A stretch of DNA of 6,858 nucleotides, taken from NCBI GenBank assembly GCA_964581355.1, contig CAZOOA010000106.1, positions 1-6,858 on the forward strand. Direction: 5' to 3'. This stretch comes from CAZOOA01 sp964581355. Its GTDB lineage: Bacteria; Bacillota; Dethiobacteria; DTU022; UBA8154. The notes beneath the pieces were generated by a model. That model was given only the letters and a program-made list of their open reading frames with translations, was not told the origin of the DNA and did no database searches. Numbering within the stretch: the stretch's first letter is position 1; each line of letters opens with the position of its first letter. The position numbers were made by a program, and so were the translations under genes. Of this stretch, positions 1 through 6,093 are shown one piece after another.

Positions 1-26
1 GAAAATTTGCGAAAATCATACTTTAG

Positions 27-32
27 TATAAT
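27..32 (+). promoter_or_regulatory. candidate -10 box (TATAAT)
   Basis: A perfect TATAAT hexamer lies here in AT-rich sequence. No good -35 hexamer sits 16-18 bp upstream (positions 4-9 read aatttg), and the extended -10 TGN is missing. The surrounding sequence is nearly palindromic (ATAC at 18-21, GTAT at 26-29), so direction is uncertain. It would give a leader of about 220 nt ahead of the first gene. Confidence 0.25.
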
Positions 33-161
33 AGTTTTTATAGATCATAAGTGATATTCTTATTTCAATACAATTATTTTCAGTAACTGGACAAATATTG
101 TTACCTTTTTACTCTATCATTGACCGGAGTAACATAGATTAACAATAGAAACTAGCAACCT

Positions 162-197
162 GATGCTCAACTGGATGCTCAACTGGATGTTCAGCTG
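162..197. repeat. 3 x 12 bp tandem repeat in leader
   Basis: Units 162-173 and 174-185 are identical (gatgctcaactg). Unit 186-197 (gatgttcagctg) differs at two positions, both transitions. The period of 12 bp is slightly more than one helical turn. It could be a cluster of regulator half-sites or simple slippage duplication in noncoding DNA. No matching copies were noticed elsewhere in the window. Confidence 0.85.
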
Positions 198-209
198 CAA
201 GCTTGAACA
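188..209 (+). promoter_or_regulatory. small inverted repeat / hairpin in leader
   Basis: Left arm TGTTCAGCT (188-196) pairs with right arm AGC-T-TGAACA (200-209) across a three-base loop, with one bulged T in the right arm. The left arm is made from the third unit of the 12-bp tandem repeat. It could be an operator palindrome (TGTTCA...TGAACA) or an RNA hairpin about 36 nt upstream of the ribosome binding site. No T-run follows, so it is not a standard terminator. Confidence 0.4.
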
Positions 210-245
210 ACATTAGGGCAACTATTTGGTCAGCAAAATAAACCG

Positions 246-255
246 AAAGGAGGTG
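246..255 (+). promoter_or_regulatory. strong ribosome binding site of binding-protein gene
   Basis: AAAGGAGGTG followed by A-rich sequence lies 5 nt before the ATG at 261. It is almost a full complement of the 16S rRNA 3' end, and it is the strongest ribosome binding site in the window together with that of livF. High translation suits a binding protein, which is normally needed in excess over the membrane components. Confidence 0.9.
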
Positions 256-260
256 AAAAA

Positions 261-1574
261 ATGAGCAAAAAATTCTTTATTCCACTCCTGGTGATGATTA
301 TGTTCCTGTTTATGTTTGGTGCAGGGTGTGCGCCTGATGAAGAGCCGGCCGAGGCTATTGACGATCCGGAAGCAGTAGAGGGAGAACCGATTAAAATTGG
401 TGTGGTCGGTCCCATGGATTTTATCCAGGGGGAGCACCACTGGTTTGGCGCACAATTAGCCCAGGAGGAGATCAATGAACGAGGGGGAGTAATGGTCGGA
501 GAACAGCAGCGGCCCATTGAATTGATCCAGGCAGATACCAATGAAATATTAAGCGTGGAGGATGCGATTAGTGCCATGGAAAGAGTGATTACCAGGGACG
601 GCGCAGATTTTATTGTCGGCGGTTTTCGGACAGAATCTGTCCTTGGGATGCAGGATGTGGCCATGGACTATCAGACCATCTTCATGGGATGTGGGGCAAT
701 ACACCCGGAACTCTGCAACCGAGTTGCTGAAGATTACGACAGATACAAGTACTGGTTCAGGATTACGCCTCTTAACTCATACGATGTGGGCGAAGCGTCC
801 TTTCACCAGCTGGAAAATGTTGCCGGAATTATGCGGGAAGACCTGGGGCTCGAAGAACTGAAAGTTGCGCTACTATTTGAAATGATTGTCGGTTGGGACC
901 CCATTCTGGAAGAAGCGGAAGAAAGGCTGCCTGAAATGGGAATGGAAATCGTTGGTACCTGGAGGCCTTCCCAGGTAGCTGATGATGTTAGGTCTGAACT
1001 GACAGCCATTGAAGACTCTGGGGCACATCTTATCTTTTCCTTTTTGTCAGGACCTGTGGGCGTTGCTTTTGGGCGCCAGTGGGGTGAGATGGAAGTGCCC
1101 GCTGCCGTTGTCGGGGTAAATGTTGAAGCACAGAAAGCCGGTTACTGGGACGCAACAGCAGGGCATGGCGAATATGATAACACACTGAATTTCTACGGGG
1201 GAGTAGCAATCAACGAACTTTCTGTTCCCTTCTGGGAAAGGTTCCAGGAACGTTTTGGTGAACACCCCATTTACAATGCCGGGACCTATGAAGCAATCCT
1301 GGTATTAGCTGAAGCAATCGAAAGGGCCGGGACAATTGACTCCGATGCTGTAGTTGAAAAACTGGAACAGACAGACATGGAACTGCCCCAGGGCAGGCTT
1401 GTCTTTACGGAAAATCATGACATTACTTGGGGACCTGAGTACTCAACCAGTGTGGGTTCCCAGTGGCTGGATGGTGAGTTAAAAGTTGTATGGCCTTGGG
1501 ACTGGGAAGGAATCACCTATGACGGGACTGTCAGGTACGAAATTCCTCCCTGGGTAATCGAAAAATGGGAGTAA
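261..1574 (+). CDS. livK: Liv-type ABC transporter substrate-binding lipoprotein
   Basis: Extracytoplasmic solute receptor of the type 1 periplasmic-binding fold (Peripla_BP_6 / LivJ-LivK family). It should capture the ligand outside the membrane and deliver it to LivH/LivM. Residues 1-22 form a lipoprotein signal (KK, then a hydrophobic run) ending GAGC, with Cys23 the probable lipid-modified residue; Gly at -3 is atypical. An acidic, proline-containing linker (about 24-42) follows, then the domain start IKIGVVGPMD (44-53) and EINERGGV (70-77), both typical of the family. At 437 residues it is somewhat longer than common LivK proteins, with a Trp/Tyr-rich C-terminal tail (about 409-437). The region after VGG (119-121) reads FRTESV rather than the Ser/Thr-rich ligand loop usual in amino-acid binders, so an acid other than leucine, isoleucine or valine is plausible. 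The symbol denotes the family only; the ligand is unknown. ATG start fixed by the AAAGGAGGTG site. Confidence 0.93.
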   Translation: MSKKFFIPLLVMIMFLFMFGAGCAPDEEPAEAIDDPEAVEGEPIKIGVVGPMDFIQGEHHWFGAQLAQEEINERGGVMVGEQQRPIELIQADTNEILSVEDAISAMERVITRDGADFIVGGFRTESVLGMQDVAMDYQTIFMGCGAIHPELCNRVAEDYDRYKYWFRITPLNSYDVGEASFHQLENVAGIMREDLGLEELKVALLFEMIVGWDPILEEAEERLPEMGMEIVGTWRPSQVADDVRSELTAIEDSGAHLIFSFLSGPVGVAFGRQWGEMEVPAAVVGVNVEAQKAGYWDATAGHGEYDNTLNFYGGVAINELSVPFWERFQERFGEHPIYNAGTYEAILVLAEAIERAGTIDSDAVVEKLEQTDMELPQGRLVFTENHDITWGPEYSTSVGSQWLDGELKVVWPWDWEGITYDGTVRYEIPPWVIEKWE

Positions 1575-1591
1575 GAAAAGCAGTTTAAACA

Positions 1592-1639
1592 GGTGGATTC
1601 ATCTTAACCTCTTTTTCAGCAGGGATTGATGAATCCACC
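1592..1639 (+). promoter_or_regulatory. 12-bp perfect stem-loop between binding-protein gene and livH
   Basis: GGTGGATTCATC (1592-1603) and GATGAATCCACC (1628-1639) are perfect inverted repeats around a 24-nt loop. The sequence after the stem (ctattcttaac) lacks a run of T, so a normal intrinsic terminator is unlikely. A stem-loop here could protect the 3' end of the binding-protein message and lower expression of the membrane genes, as is known for other binding-protein operons. The loop segment ACCTCTTT (1607-1614) can also pair with the livH ribosome binding site at 1655-1662, which suggests possible control of livH translation (inference). Confidence 0.75.
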
Positions 1640-1654
1640 CTATTCTTAACAGTG

Positions 1655-1662
1655 AAGGAGGT
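1655..1662 (+). promoter_or_regulatory. ribosome binding site of livH, long spacing
   Basis: AAGGAGGT, a very strong match to the anti-Shine-Dalgarno sequence, but 14 nt from the ATG at 1677, longer than the usual 5-10. No alternative in-frame start lies nearer. The site is complementary to the loop of the preceding stem-loop. Confidence 0.75.
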
Positions 1663-1676
1663 ATACACATCAGGTC

Positions 1677-2540
1677 ATGCAAATTCTCGTTAATGGCTTA
1701 ATTCATGGAGGTGTTTATGCCTTATTGGCTGTGGGTTTTTCCCTCATTTTTGGGGTTGCAAGAATCATCAACTTGACCTATACCGCATTATATATGGTCG
1801 CTGCCTTTATTATATATGCTTTATCCCAAATGGCTGGCTTAAACCCGGTGTTGGCAATGGTAGTTACTGTGATCCTGGTCAGTTTTTTAGGCATGTTTAG
1901 CTACCAGGTTTTTATCCATCCCATTCGGGAACACGCCACAACGGTTCTGATCACCACAGTGGCCCTGGCCATGATCTTCCAGGAGTTGCTCCTTATTTTT
2001 TTTGGCGGCCATTACCGGGGGCTGCCGTCGCTTGTACCGGGGTATTCCGTAATTTTGGGAGTTCGGGTGCCCAATCAATATTTTCTTACCTTTGCCGTTG
2101 TAATAATTATTTTGGGGGCTGTATGGTTGTTGCTGATGAAAACCAAGCTGGGCATCGCGATACGATCGGTGGCCCTGGATCGTGAAGTTGCCAACTTGGT
2201 GGGCATGAATACCTCCCGCATTGCTTCAGTGACCATGCTCATTACCTCTTTTATGGCGGCTGTTGCGGGGGTTGTCGTAGCGCCTATTTTTACCATCGAA
2301 CCCCATATGTGGCTGCAGCCTATCGTCATTGTCCTGGCTATAGTCGTCATGGGCGGCTTGGGCAGCATCAAGGGAAGCTTTATCGCTGCTTTTATTATCG
2401 CCTTTGCGGAGATCTCTGTTGTCTTCCTGGTGCCCATGGGTTCCTTTCTAAAAGGGGCTGTTTCCCTGTCAGTCATGATTGTCGTCCTGTTGATCAAGCC
2501 TGAGGGACTCTTTGGAGTTGCATTTGAAGGGGAGAGATAA
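1677..2540 (+). CDS. livH: Liv-type ABC transporter permease LivH
   Basis: Integral membrane subunit that should form, with LivM, the translocation channel of the importer. The family N-terminal signature is present: NGLIHGGVYALLAVGFSLIFG (6-26, split here as NGLIHGG and YALLAVGFSLIFG). The protein is almost wholly hydrophobic, with roughly eight membrane segments. The cytoplasmic coupling loop that contacts the ATPases is LGIAIRSVALDREVANLVGM (158-177), followed by VMGGLGSIKGS (224-234) and a PEGLFG ending (275-280). Length 287 is normal. An oddity is INLTYTALYM (31-40), where LivH proteins usually have IN-F-A-H-G before the aromatic residue: the His-Gly pair is missing. The gene begins 102 nt after the binding-protein gene, behind the stem-loop, and ends 1 nt before livM. 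Confidence 0.93.
   Translation: MQILVNGLIHGGVYALLAVGFSLIFGVARIINLTYTALYMVAAFIIYALSQMAGLNPVLAMVVTVILVSFLGMFSYQVFIHPIREHATTVLITTVALAMIFQELLLIFFGGHYRGLPSLVPGYSVILGVRVPNQYFLTFAVVIIILGAVWLLLMKTKLGIAIRSVALDREVANLVGMNTSRIASVTMLITSFMAAVAGVVVAPIFTIEPHMWLQPIVIVLAIVVMGGLGSIKGSFIAAFIIAFAEISVVFLVPMGSFLKGAVSLSVMIVVLLIKPEGLFGVAFEGER
2527..2534 (+). promoter_or_regulatory. ribosome binding site that fixes the livM start
   Basis: AAGGGGAG inside the last codons of livH lies 7 nt before the GTG at 2542. A TTG at 2512 in the same frame would add ten residues but has no suitable site upstream, so the GTG is preferred. The livH stop codon lies between this site and the GTG, which implies translational coupling. 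Confidence 0.75.
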
Positions 2541-2541
2541 A

Positions 2542-3573
2542 GTGAAAAGTCTATTCTTCTGGGTTGTGAAAACGTTTAAAGATGAAGTCCTTTTTCTGCC
2601 AGGAAGACTGATCGGGCTCGTTGCCTGTATTTTTCTTTTTATTCTACCCTTGCTCAATAGTCAACCCCATATTATGCGCATATTTATCATGGCCTTCATC
2701 TTTGCCATTTTTGCTGCCAGCTGGGATTTGCTCTCGGGCTTTTTGGGGCAAATGAGCCTGGGGCATGCATTATTTTTCGGCGTAGCCGCGTATACTTCTG
2801 CTTTACTTAACCTGAACCTGCAGTGGACACCGTTGATTACCATACCGCTGGGGGCGGTGGCCGCAGTTCTTATGGGTTTGATTGTGGGGGTGCCGGCGCT
2901 CAGGCTCCGGGGACCGTACCTGAGTCTGGCCACCCTGGCTTTTCCCATTATCCTGCTAGGGATTGTCTATGTCTTTCGCGATATCACCGGTGGTGAGTTG
3001 GGCATTTACGGCCTTGCCCGGTTGGGAGAAACAAGGTTTCAAGAATACTACCTTACGCTGGTTTTAATGCTCATTTTTGGCTTTATTATGTGGAAAATAA
3101 CGGATTCCAAGCTGGGTATTATTTTTCACGCCATCCGGGAGGATGAAATTGCTGTCAGGGCTTCCGGGATCAATACAACCAAATACAAGTTGCTGGCCTT
3201 TTCCTTAAGCGGGTTTTTTGCCGGGATAGCCGGAGGTCTATCGGTCCACTTCCTGCGCATTGCCGGTCCGTCCACCCTGGAGTTGATGACTTCCTTCCAG
3301 CCCATCATCTGGACAATTTTCGGGGGAATCGTAACCATTTATGGTGCCATTGCCGGCACCTTGATTTTATATCCCCTGATGGAGTTTCTCCGGGTGGTGC
3401 CCGAGTTACGCATGCTAATTTTTGCCGGGACTGTGCTGGTTATCTTACGGTTTATGCCCGAAGGGATCATTATCTGGTTGCTTGACAAACTGGAAAGAGA
3501 GTGTCCCAGGTGTAAAGTTAAAAACGTATTTACCAGGGAAACCTGCCGCGTCTGCCTGGCGGGCTTGAAATAA
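2542..3573 (+). CDS. livM: Liv-type ABC transporter permease LivM with C-terminal zinc-ribbon-like tail
   Basis: Second membrane subunit, partner of LivH. Family motifs: WDLLSGFLGQMSLGHALFFG (61-80), RGPYLSLATLAF (123-134), the cytoplasmic coupling loop with AIREDEIAVRASGIN (197-211), and FMPEGI near the end (304-309). About eight to ten membrane segments are visible. The start chosen is GTG at 2542, giving 343 residues. After the last membrane helix (about 291-314) a charged tail carries two CXXC pairs, CPRC (321-324) and CRVC (335-338), separated by ten residues. This looks like a small zinc ribbon and should lie in the cytoplasm. Such a tail is absent from the well-known E. coli LivM; its role is unknown, but contact with the ATPases or the ligase is possible (inference). 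The gene starts 1 nt after livH and ends 34 nt before the ligase gene. Confidence 0.93.
   Translation: MKSLFFWVVKTFKDEVLFLPGRLIGLVACIFLFILPLLNSQPHIMRIFIMAFIFAIFAASWDLLSGFLGQMSLGHALFFGVAAYTSALLNLNLQWTPLITIPLGAVAAVLMGLIVGVPALRLRGPYLSLATLAFPIILLGIVYVFRDITGGELGIYGLARLGETRFQEYYLTLVLMLIFGFIMWKITDSKLGIIFHAIREDEIAVRASGINTTKYKLLAFSLSGFFAGIAGGLSVHFLRIAGPSTLELMTSFQPIIWTIFGGIVTIYGAIAGTLILYPLMEFLRVVPELRMLIFAGTVLVILRFMPEGIIIWLLDKLERECPRCKVKNVFTRETCRVCLAGLK
3502..3555 (+). other. CX2C-X10-CX2C motif at LivM C-terminus
   Basis: Cys321, Cys324, Cys335 and Cys338 of LivM are arranged as two zinc knuckles, CPRC and CRVC, linked by ten mostly polar residues. The four-cysteine arrangement is what a zinc ribbon or rubredoxin-like site needs. 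Metal binding is inferred from the pattern alone. Confidence 0.7.
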
Positions 3574-3590
3574 AAATTGGCAGTTCGTCA

Positions 3591-3598
3591 AGAGGAGG
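3591..3598 (+). promoter_or_regulatory. ribosome binding site of the ligase gene
   Basis: AGAGGAGG lies 9 nt before the ATG at 3608, so the ligase has its own initiation signal in the 34-nt gap after livM. Confidence 0.8.
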
Positions 3599-3607
3599 CT
3601 TGTTTTT

Positions 3608-5317
3608 ATGGAGACAAAAAATATGTACCTGCAAAAACCGTGGTTGGAGTTTTACCCTTCCGATGTGCCGACCCATGTCGATGTTTCTTCGGTTTCCATA
3701 CCGGAAGCATTTGATCAAACGGTCAAGCATGTGGAACATAAACCGGCCATCGTATTTTATGGTAAAAAGGTCAGCTACAAGGAATTGAAAGAGCAGATTG
3801 ATAGATTTGCGGCGGCACTGGTCGGCATGGGCCTGAAAAAGGGCGACTTGCTTGCTCTCTACCTGACAAACAGCCCCCAGTTTATTATCGCTTACTTTGC
3901 GGCCCTGAAAGCAGGCGCTGCGGTTACTCCGATCAGCCCCCTTTATACCAGTGTGGAAGTGAAGTATCAACTGGAAGATAGCGGGGCCAGAAATATAGTC
4001 TGTCTCGATATTTTGTACGATAATGTGGAAAAAACCGGGGTGGAGATGGACAATATTATTGTGACAAATATTGGAGAATATCTGCCCCCGTTGAAAAAAA
4101 TGCTGGGAAAAAGTTTGCTGCGCAAGCTTTCCAGTGAACTGGAAATCCCAATCCCCAAAATTTTGAAAAAGAAAGGGGTGCACCAGTTTCAGGATTTGTT
4201 GAAAAAGAATTCCCCTCTTCCTGCAGCTATAGAGATCGATCCCAAGGAAGACATAGCAACTTTGCCCTACACCGGGGGAACTACCGGGCCGGCCAAAGGT
4301 GTTATGCTGACGCATTATAATCTGCTGGTTAACGAGGCCATGGTGAGAAGTTATTTTCCTTTCCTGGGATCAGGTGAAGAGGTTGTGATCTGCTTTATGC
4401 CCCTTTACCATATTTACGGGCAGGTTGTGATTATGCTGGACAGCCTGCTGCAGGGCAATATGCTGGTGGTTTTTACCACCCCTGACTTTGACGATATCCT
4501 CTATTCCATTGAAATGCATCGGGCCACGATCTTTTACGGGGTTCCAACAGTGTTTGAAGTATTGAAGGAACACGAAAAAACTGATCGGGCAGACTGGAAA
4601 CGCTTCAAGTTAATTGTCTGTGCTGCGGACACCCTGCACGAAACAACGGTCCAGGAATGGGAAAACCGCACAGGGACAAAAATTATCGAAGGGTATGGTA
4701 TGACAGAGTTAAGCCCTGCCTCCCATATGAACCCTATCCACAGGCCCAAAGTCACTTCCTTTGGAATCCCTCTTCCCGGTGTTTCTGCTGCTGTGGTAGA
4801 CCCGGATACCCTGGAATTTGTACCCCCGGGCCAGACAGGTGAACTGATCGTTACTGGTCCCAATGTGATGAAGGGCTACTGGTATAAAGAAGAAGAGACA
4901 AAAAGATCTTTTTTGGAGGTTGGCGAGGAATCCTGGTTTCGCACAGGTGACCTGGTCAAGATGGACGAAGACGGCTACTTTTATTTTTATGACCGCTCAA
5001 AAGACCTGATCAAATACAAGGGTTACTCTGTCTTTGCCCGGGAAATTGAAGACGTGCTTTACAATCATCCCCAGGTGAAGGCGGCCGGTGTAATCGGTGT
5101 TCCGGAGCCCAGGGTCGGCCACATCATCAAAGCTCATGTAGTTTTGCAAAGCGAGGCCAGGGGGAAGATTTCAGAAGAAGAGATCAAAGATTACTGCAAG
5201 GAGCGCCTGGCAGAGTATAAAGTGCCGAAAATCGTGGAATTCCGGGGCGAACTGCCAAAAACTGACGTAGGCAAGGTATCGAGAAGGGAATTGCGGGAAG
5301 AACTGGAGGATGAATAA
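3608..5317 (+). CDS. AMP-forming acyl-CoA synthetase (FadD/LcfA-like acid:CoA ligase)
   Basis: ATP-dependent ligase of the adenylate-forming (ANL) superfamily, expected to turn a carboxylic acid into its CoA thioester in the cytoplasm through an acyl-AMP intermediate. Core motifs are all present: phosphate-binding loop YTGGTTGPAKGVMLTH (221-236), GYGMTE (362-367), WFRTGD (443-448), hinge region DRSKDLIKYKGYSV (462-475), and PKTDVGKVSRREL (550-562) with the catalytic Lys556. The N-terminus KPWLEFYPSDVPTHV (10-24) and the basic stretch before the phosphate loop (about 155-200) resemble long-chain acyl-CoA synthetases such as B. subtilis LcfA. Length 569 is normal. Chain length or aromatic preference cannot be read from the sequence. 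It sits between livM and livG, so the acid is probably the one imported by this transporter (inference). Medium-chain, aromatic and alicyclic acid ligases are alternatives. Confidence 0.92.
   Translation: METKNMYLQKPWLEFYPSDVPTHVDVSSVSIPEAFDQTVKHVEHKPAIVFYGKKVSYKELKEQIDRFAAALVGMGLKKGDLLALYLTNSPQFIIAYFAALKAGAAVTPISPLYTSVEVKYQLEDSGARNIVCLDILYDNVEKTGVEMDNIIVTNIGEYLPPLKKMLGKSLLRKLSSELEIPIPKILKKKGVHQFQDLLKKNSPLPAAIEIDPKEDIATLPYTGGTTGPAKGVMLTHYNLLVNEAMVRSYFPFLGSGEEVVICFMPLYHIYGQVVIMLDSLLQGNMLVVFTTPDFDDILYSIEMHRATIFYGVPTVFEVLKEHEKTDRADWKRFKLIVCAADTLHETTVQEWENRTGTKIIEGYGMTELSPASHMNPIHRPKVTSFGIPLPGVSAAVVDPDTLEFVPPGQTGELIVTGPNVMKGYWYKEEETKRSFLEVGEESWFRTGDLVKMDEDGYFYFYDRSKDLIKYKGYSVFAREIEDVLYNHPQVKAAGVIGVPEPRVGHIIKAHVVLQSEARGKISEEEIKDYCKERLAEYKVPKIVEFRGELPKTDVGKVSRRELREELEDE
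5305..5309 (+). promoter_or_regulatory. ribosome binding site that decides the livG start
   Basis: GGAGG in the last codons of the ligase gene directly abuts an ATG at 5310 (no spacing), but lies 9 nt before the in-frame ATG at 5319. The second ATG is therefore the more likely start. It is 1 nt after the ligase stop codon, so translation is probably coupled. Confidence 0.7.
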
Positions 5318-5318
5318 C

Positions 5319-6092
5319 ATGCCATCAAAGTCGACTTTTTTTGAAGTTGAAAAACTTACCAAGCATTTTAACGGGGTAACTGCTGTTAATGATGTAAGTT
5401 TTAAGGTCGGCAGGGAAGAGATCGTGGGTTTGATCGGACCCAACGGAGCAGGCAAGACCACAATGGTCAGACTTATTTTGGGCATTTTAAAGCCCAGCTC
5501 CGGCAGCATCTATTTCCAGGGTAAAAACATTACTGGAAAAAAGACTTGGTCCATCGTGGAGCAGGGCATAACCGGGACGTTTCAAAACACACGCCCCTTT
5601 GCCAGGCTGCCCATTATCGCCAATGTGATAGTCTCCTGCCTGGGGCCCAGGGCCAAAAAACGAGGTGAGTGGGTGAAGAGGGTGGAGGCGAAGGCTATGG
5701 ACGCCCTGGAGTTTGCCGGCATCTCCGACCTGGCCCTGGAGCCGGCCTCCCGCCTGTCCCATGGTGACCTGAAAAGGCTGGAGATTGCCCGGGCCATTGC
5801 CACCGAGCCAGAACTGCTGATCCTGGATGAACCTTTTGGCGGGCTCAACCCTACGGAGACAGAACTGTTGGGTAAATCCATCAAACGGCTTCATAAAGGG
5901 GGGCGGTTTGGGAGGCTCCACAGTGAAGGGGCAGCGATGATAATTATTGAACACAAGCTTTCGGAGTTGATGAAAATTGTCAACCGGGTTATTGTTTTTA
6001 ATTTTGGTGAAGTAATCGCCGATGGCGACCCGGAAGAAATAATTAAAAAACCGGAAGTGATTGAAGCGTACATCGGTAAGGAGGTGGTCTAG
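5319..6092 (+). CDS. livG: Liv-type ABC transporter ATPase LivG
   Basis: Cytoplasmic ATPase subunit that pairs with LivF to drive import. Numbering from the ATG at 5319 (257 residues): Walker A GPNGAGKTT (40-48), Q-loop TFQNTR (87-92, Gln89), signature LSHGDLKRLEIARA (146-159), Walker B LLILDEP (166-172) with catalytic Glu171, D-loop region GGLNPTE (174-180), and H-loop His212. All catalytic residues are present. Oddities are LSHGD in place of the usual LSYG-type signature; a Gly/Arg-rich insertion of about eight residues (around 194-204) between Walker B and the H-loop, compared with E. coli LivG; and EHKL after the switch histidine where EHDM is usual. An ATG at 5310 would add three residues and overlap the ligase gene by 8 nt, but its ribosome site would be too close. 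Confidence 0.93.
   Translation: MPSKSTFFEVEKLTKHFNGVTAVNDVSFKVGREEIVGLIGPNGAGKTTMVRLILGILKPSSGSIYFQGKNITGKKTWSIVEQGITGTFQNTRPFARLPIIANVIVSCLGPRAKKRGEWVKRVEAKAMDALEFAGISDLALEPASRLSHGDLKRLEIARAIATEPELLILDEPFGGLNPTETELLGKSIKRLHKGGRFGRLHSEGAAMIIIEHKLSELMKIVNRVIVFNFGEVIADGDPEEIIKKPEVIEAYIGKEVV
6078..6085 (+). promoter_or_regulatory. ribosome binding site that fixes the livF TTG start
   Basis: AAGGAGGT at the end of livG lies 8 nt before TTG at 6094. An in-frame TTG at 6061 would place the start upstream of this site and add eleven residues (KRTSVRRWSS...) that do not fit the family. A further TTG at 6097 is possible but slightly farther away. Confidence 0.8.
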
Positions 6093-6093
6093 C

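Larger units (their letters stand above)
1..260. other. AT-rich leader region without a gene
   Basis: This stretch before the first gene has no credible coding sequence on either strand. It contains a possible -10 box near its left end, GTAAC/GTTAC pentamers at 83-87, 100-104 and 129-133, a 12-bp tandem repeat at 162-197, a small hairpin at 188-209, and the strong ribosome binding site of the binding-protein gene at 246-255. It is more AT-rich than the genes that follow, as expected of a promoter and 5' leader. The left edge of the window cuts it, so an upstream gene or further promoter elements may lie outside. Confidence 0.7.

Noticed and set aside
88..103. Possible sigma-54 promoter (TGGACA ... 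TTGTTA)
   Set aside because: The TGG and TTG elements are one base too close for the strict -24/-12 spacing, and the GC of the -12 element is missing.
120..148. Possible sigma-70 type promoter with TTGACC at 120-125
   Set aside because: At 17 bp spacing the -10 position reads CAATAG. The better AACAAT at 141-146 needs a 15-bp spacer and matches only four of six.
230..664. Minus-strand open frame overlapping the start of the binding-protein gene
   Set aside because: Low-complexity Ser/Ile/Pro-rich translation, antisense to a lipoprotein gene with a near-perfect ribosome binding site.
1592..1639. Intrinsic terminator or T-box/riboswitch in the gap before livH
   Set aside because: There is no T-run after the stem, and no T-box sequence or recognised riboswitch core is visible. 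It is recorded as a regulatory stem-loop instead.
3530..4315. Long minus-strand open frame (261 codons) opposite the end of livM and the start of the ligase gene
   Set aside because: It lies antisense to well-supported coding sequence, its translation shows no recognisable domain, and it has no support from context. It is a shadow of the ligase reading frame.
6061..6093. Eleven-residue N-terminal extension of LivF overlapping livG
   Set aside because: The upstream TTG has no ribosome binding site, and the extension is basic and unlike the family. The AAGGAGGT at 6078-6085 points to TTG 6094.
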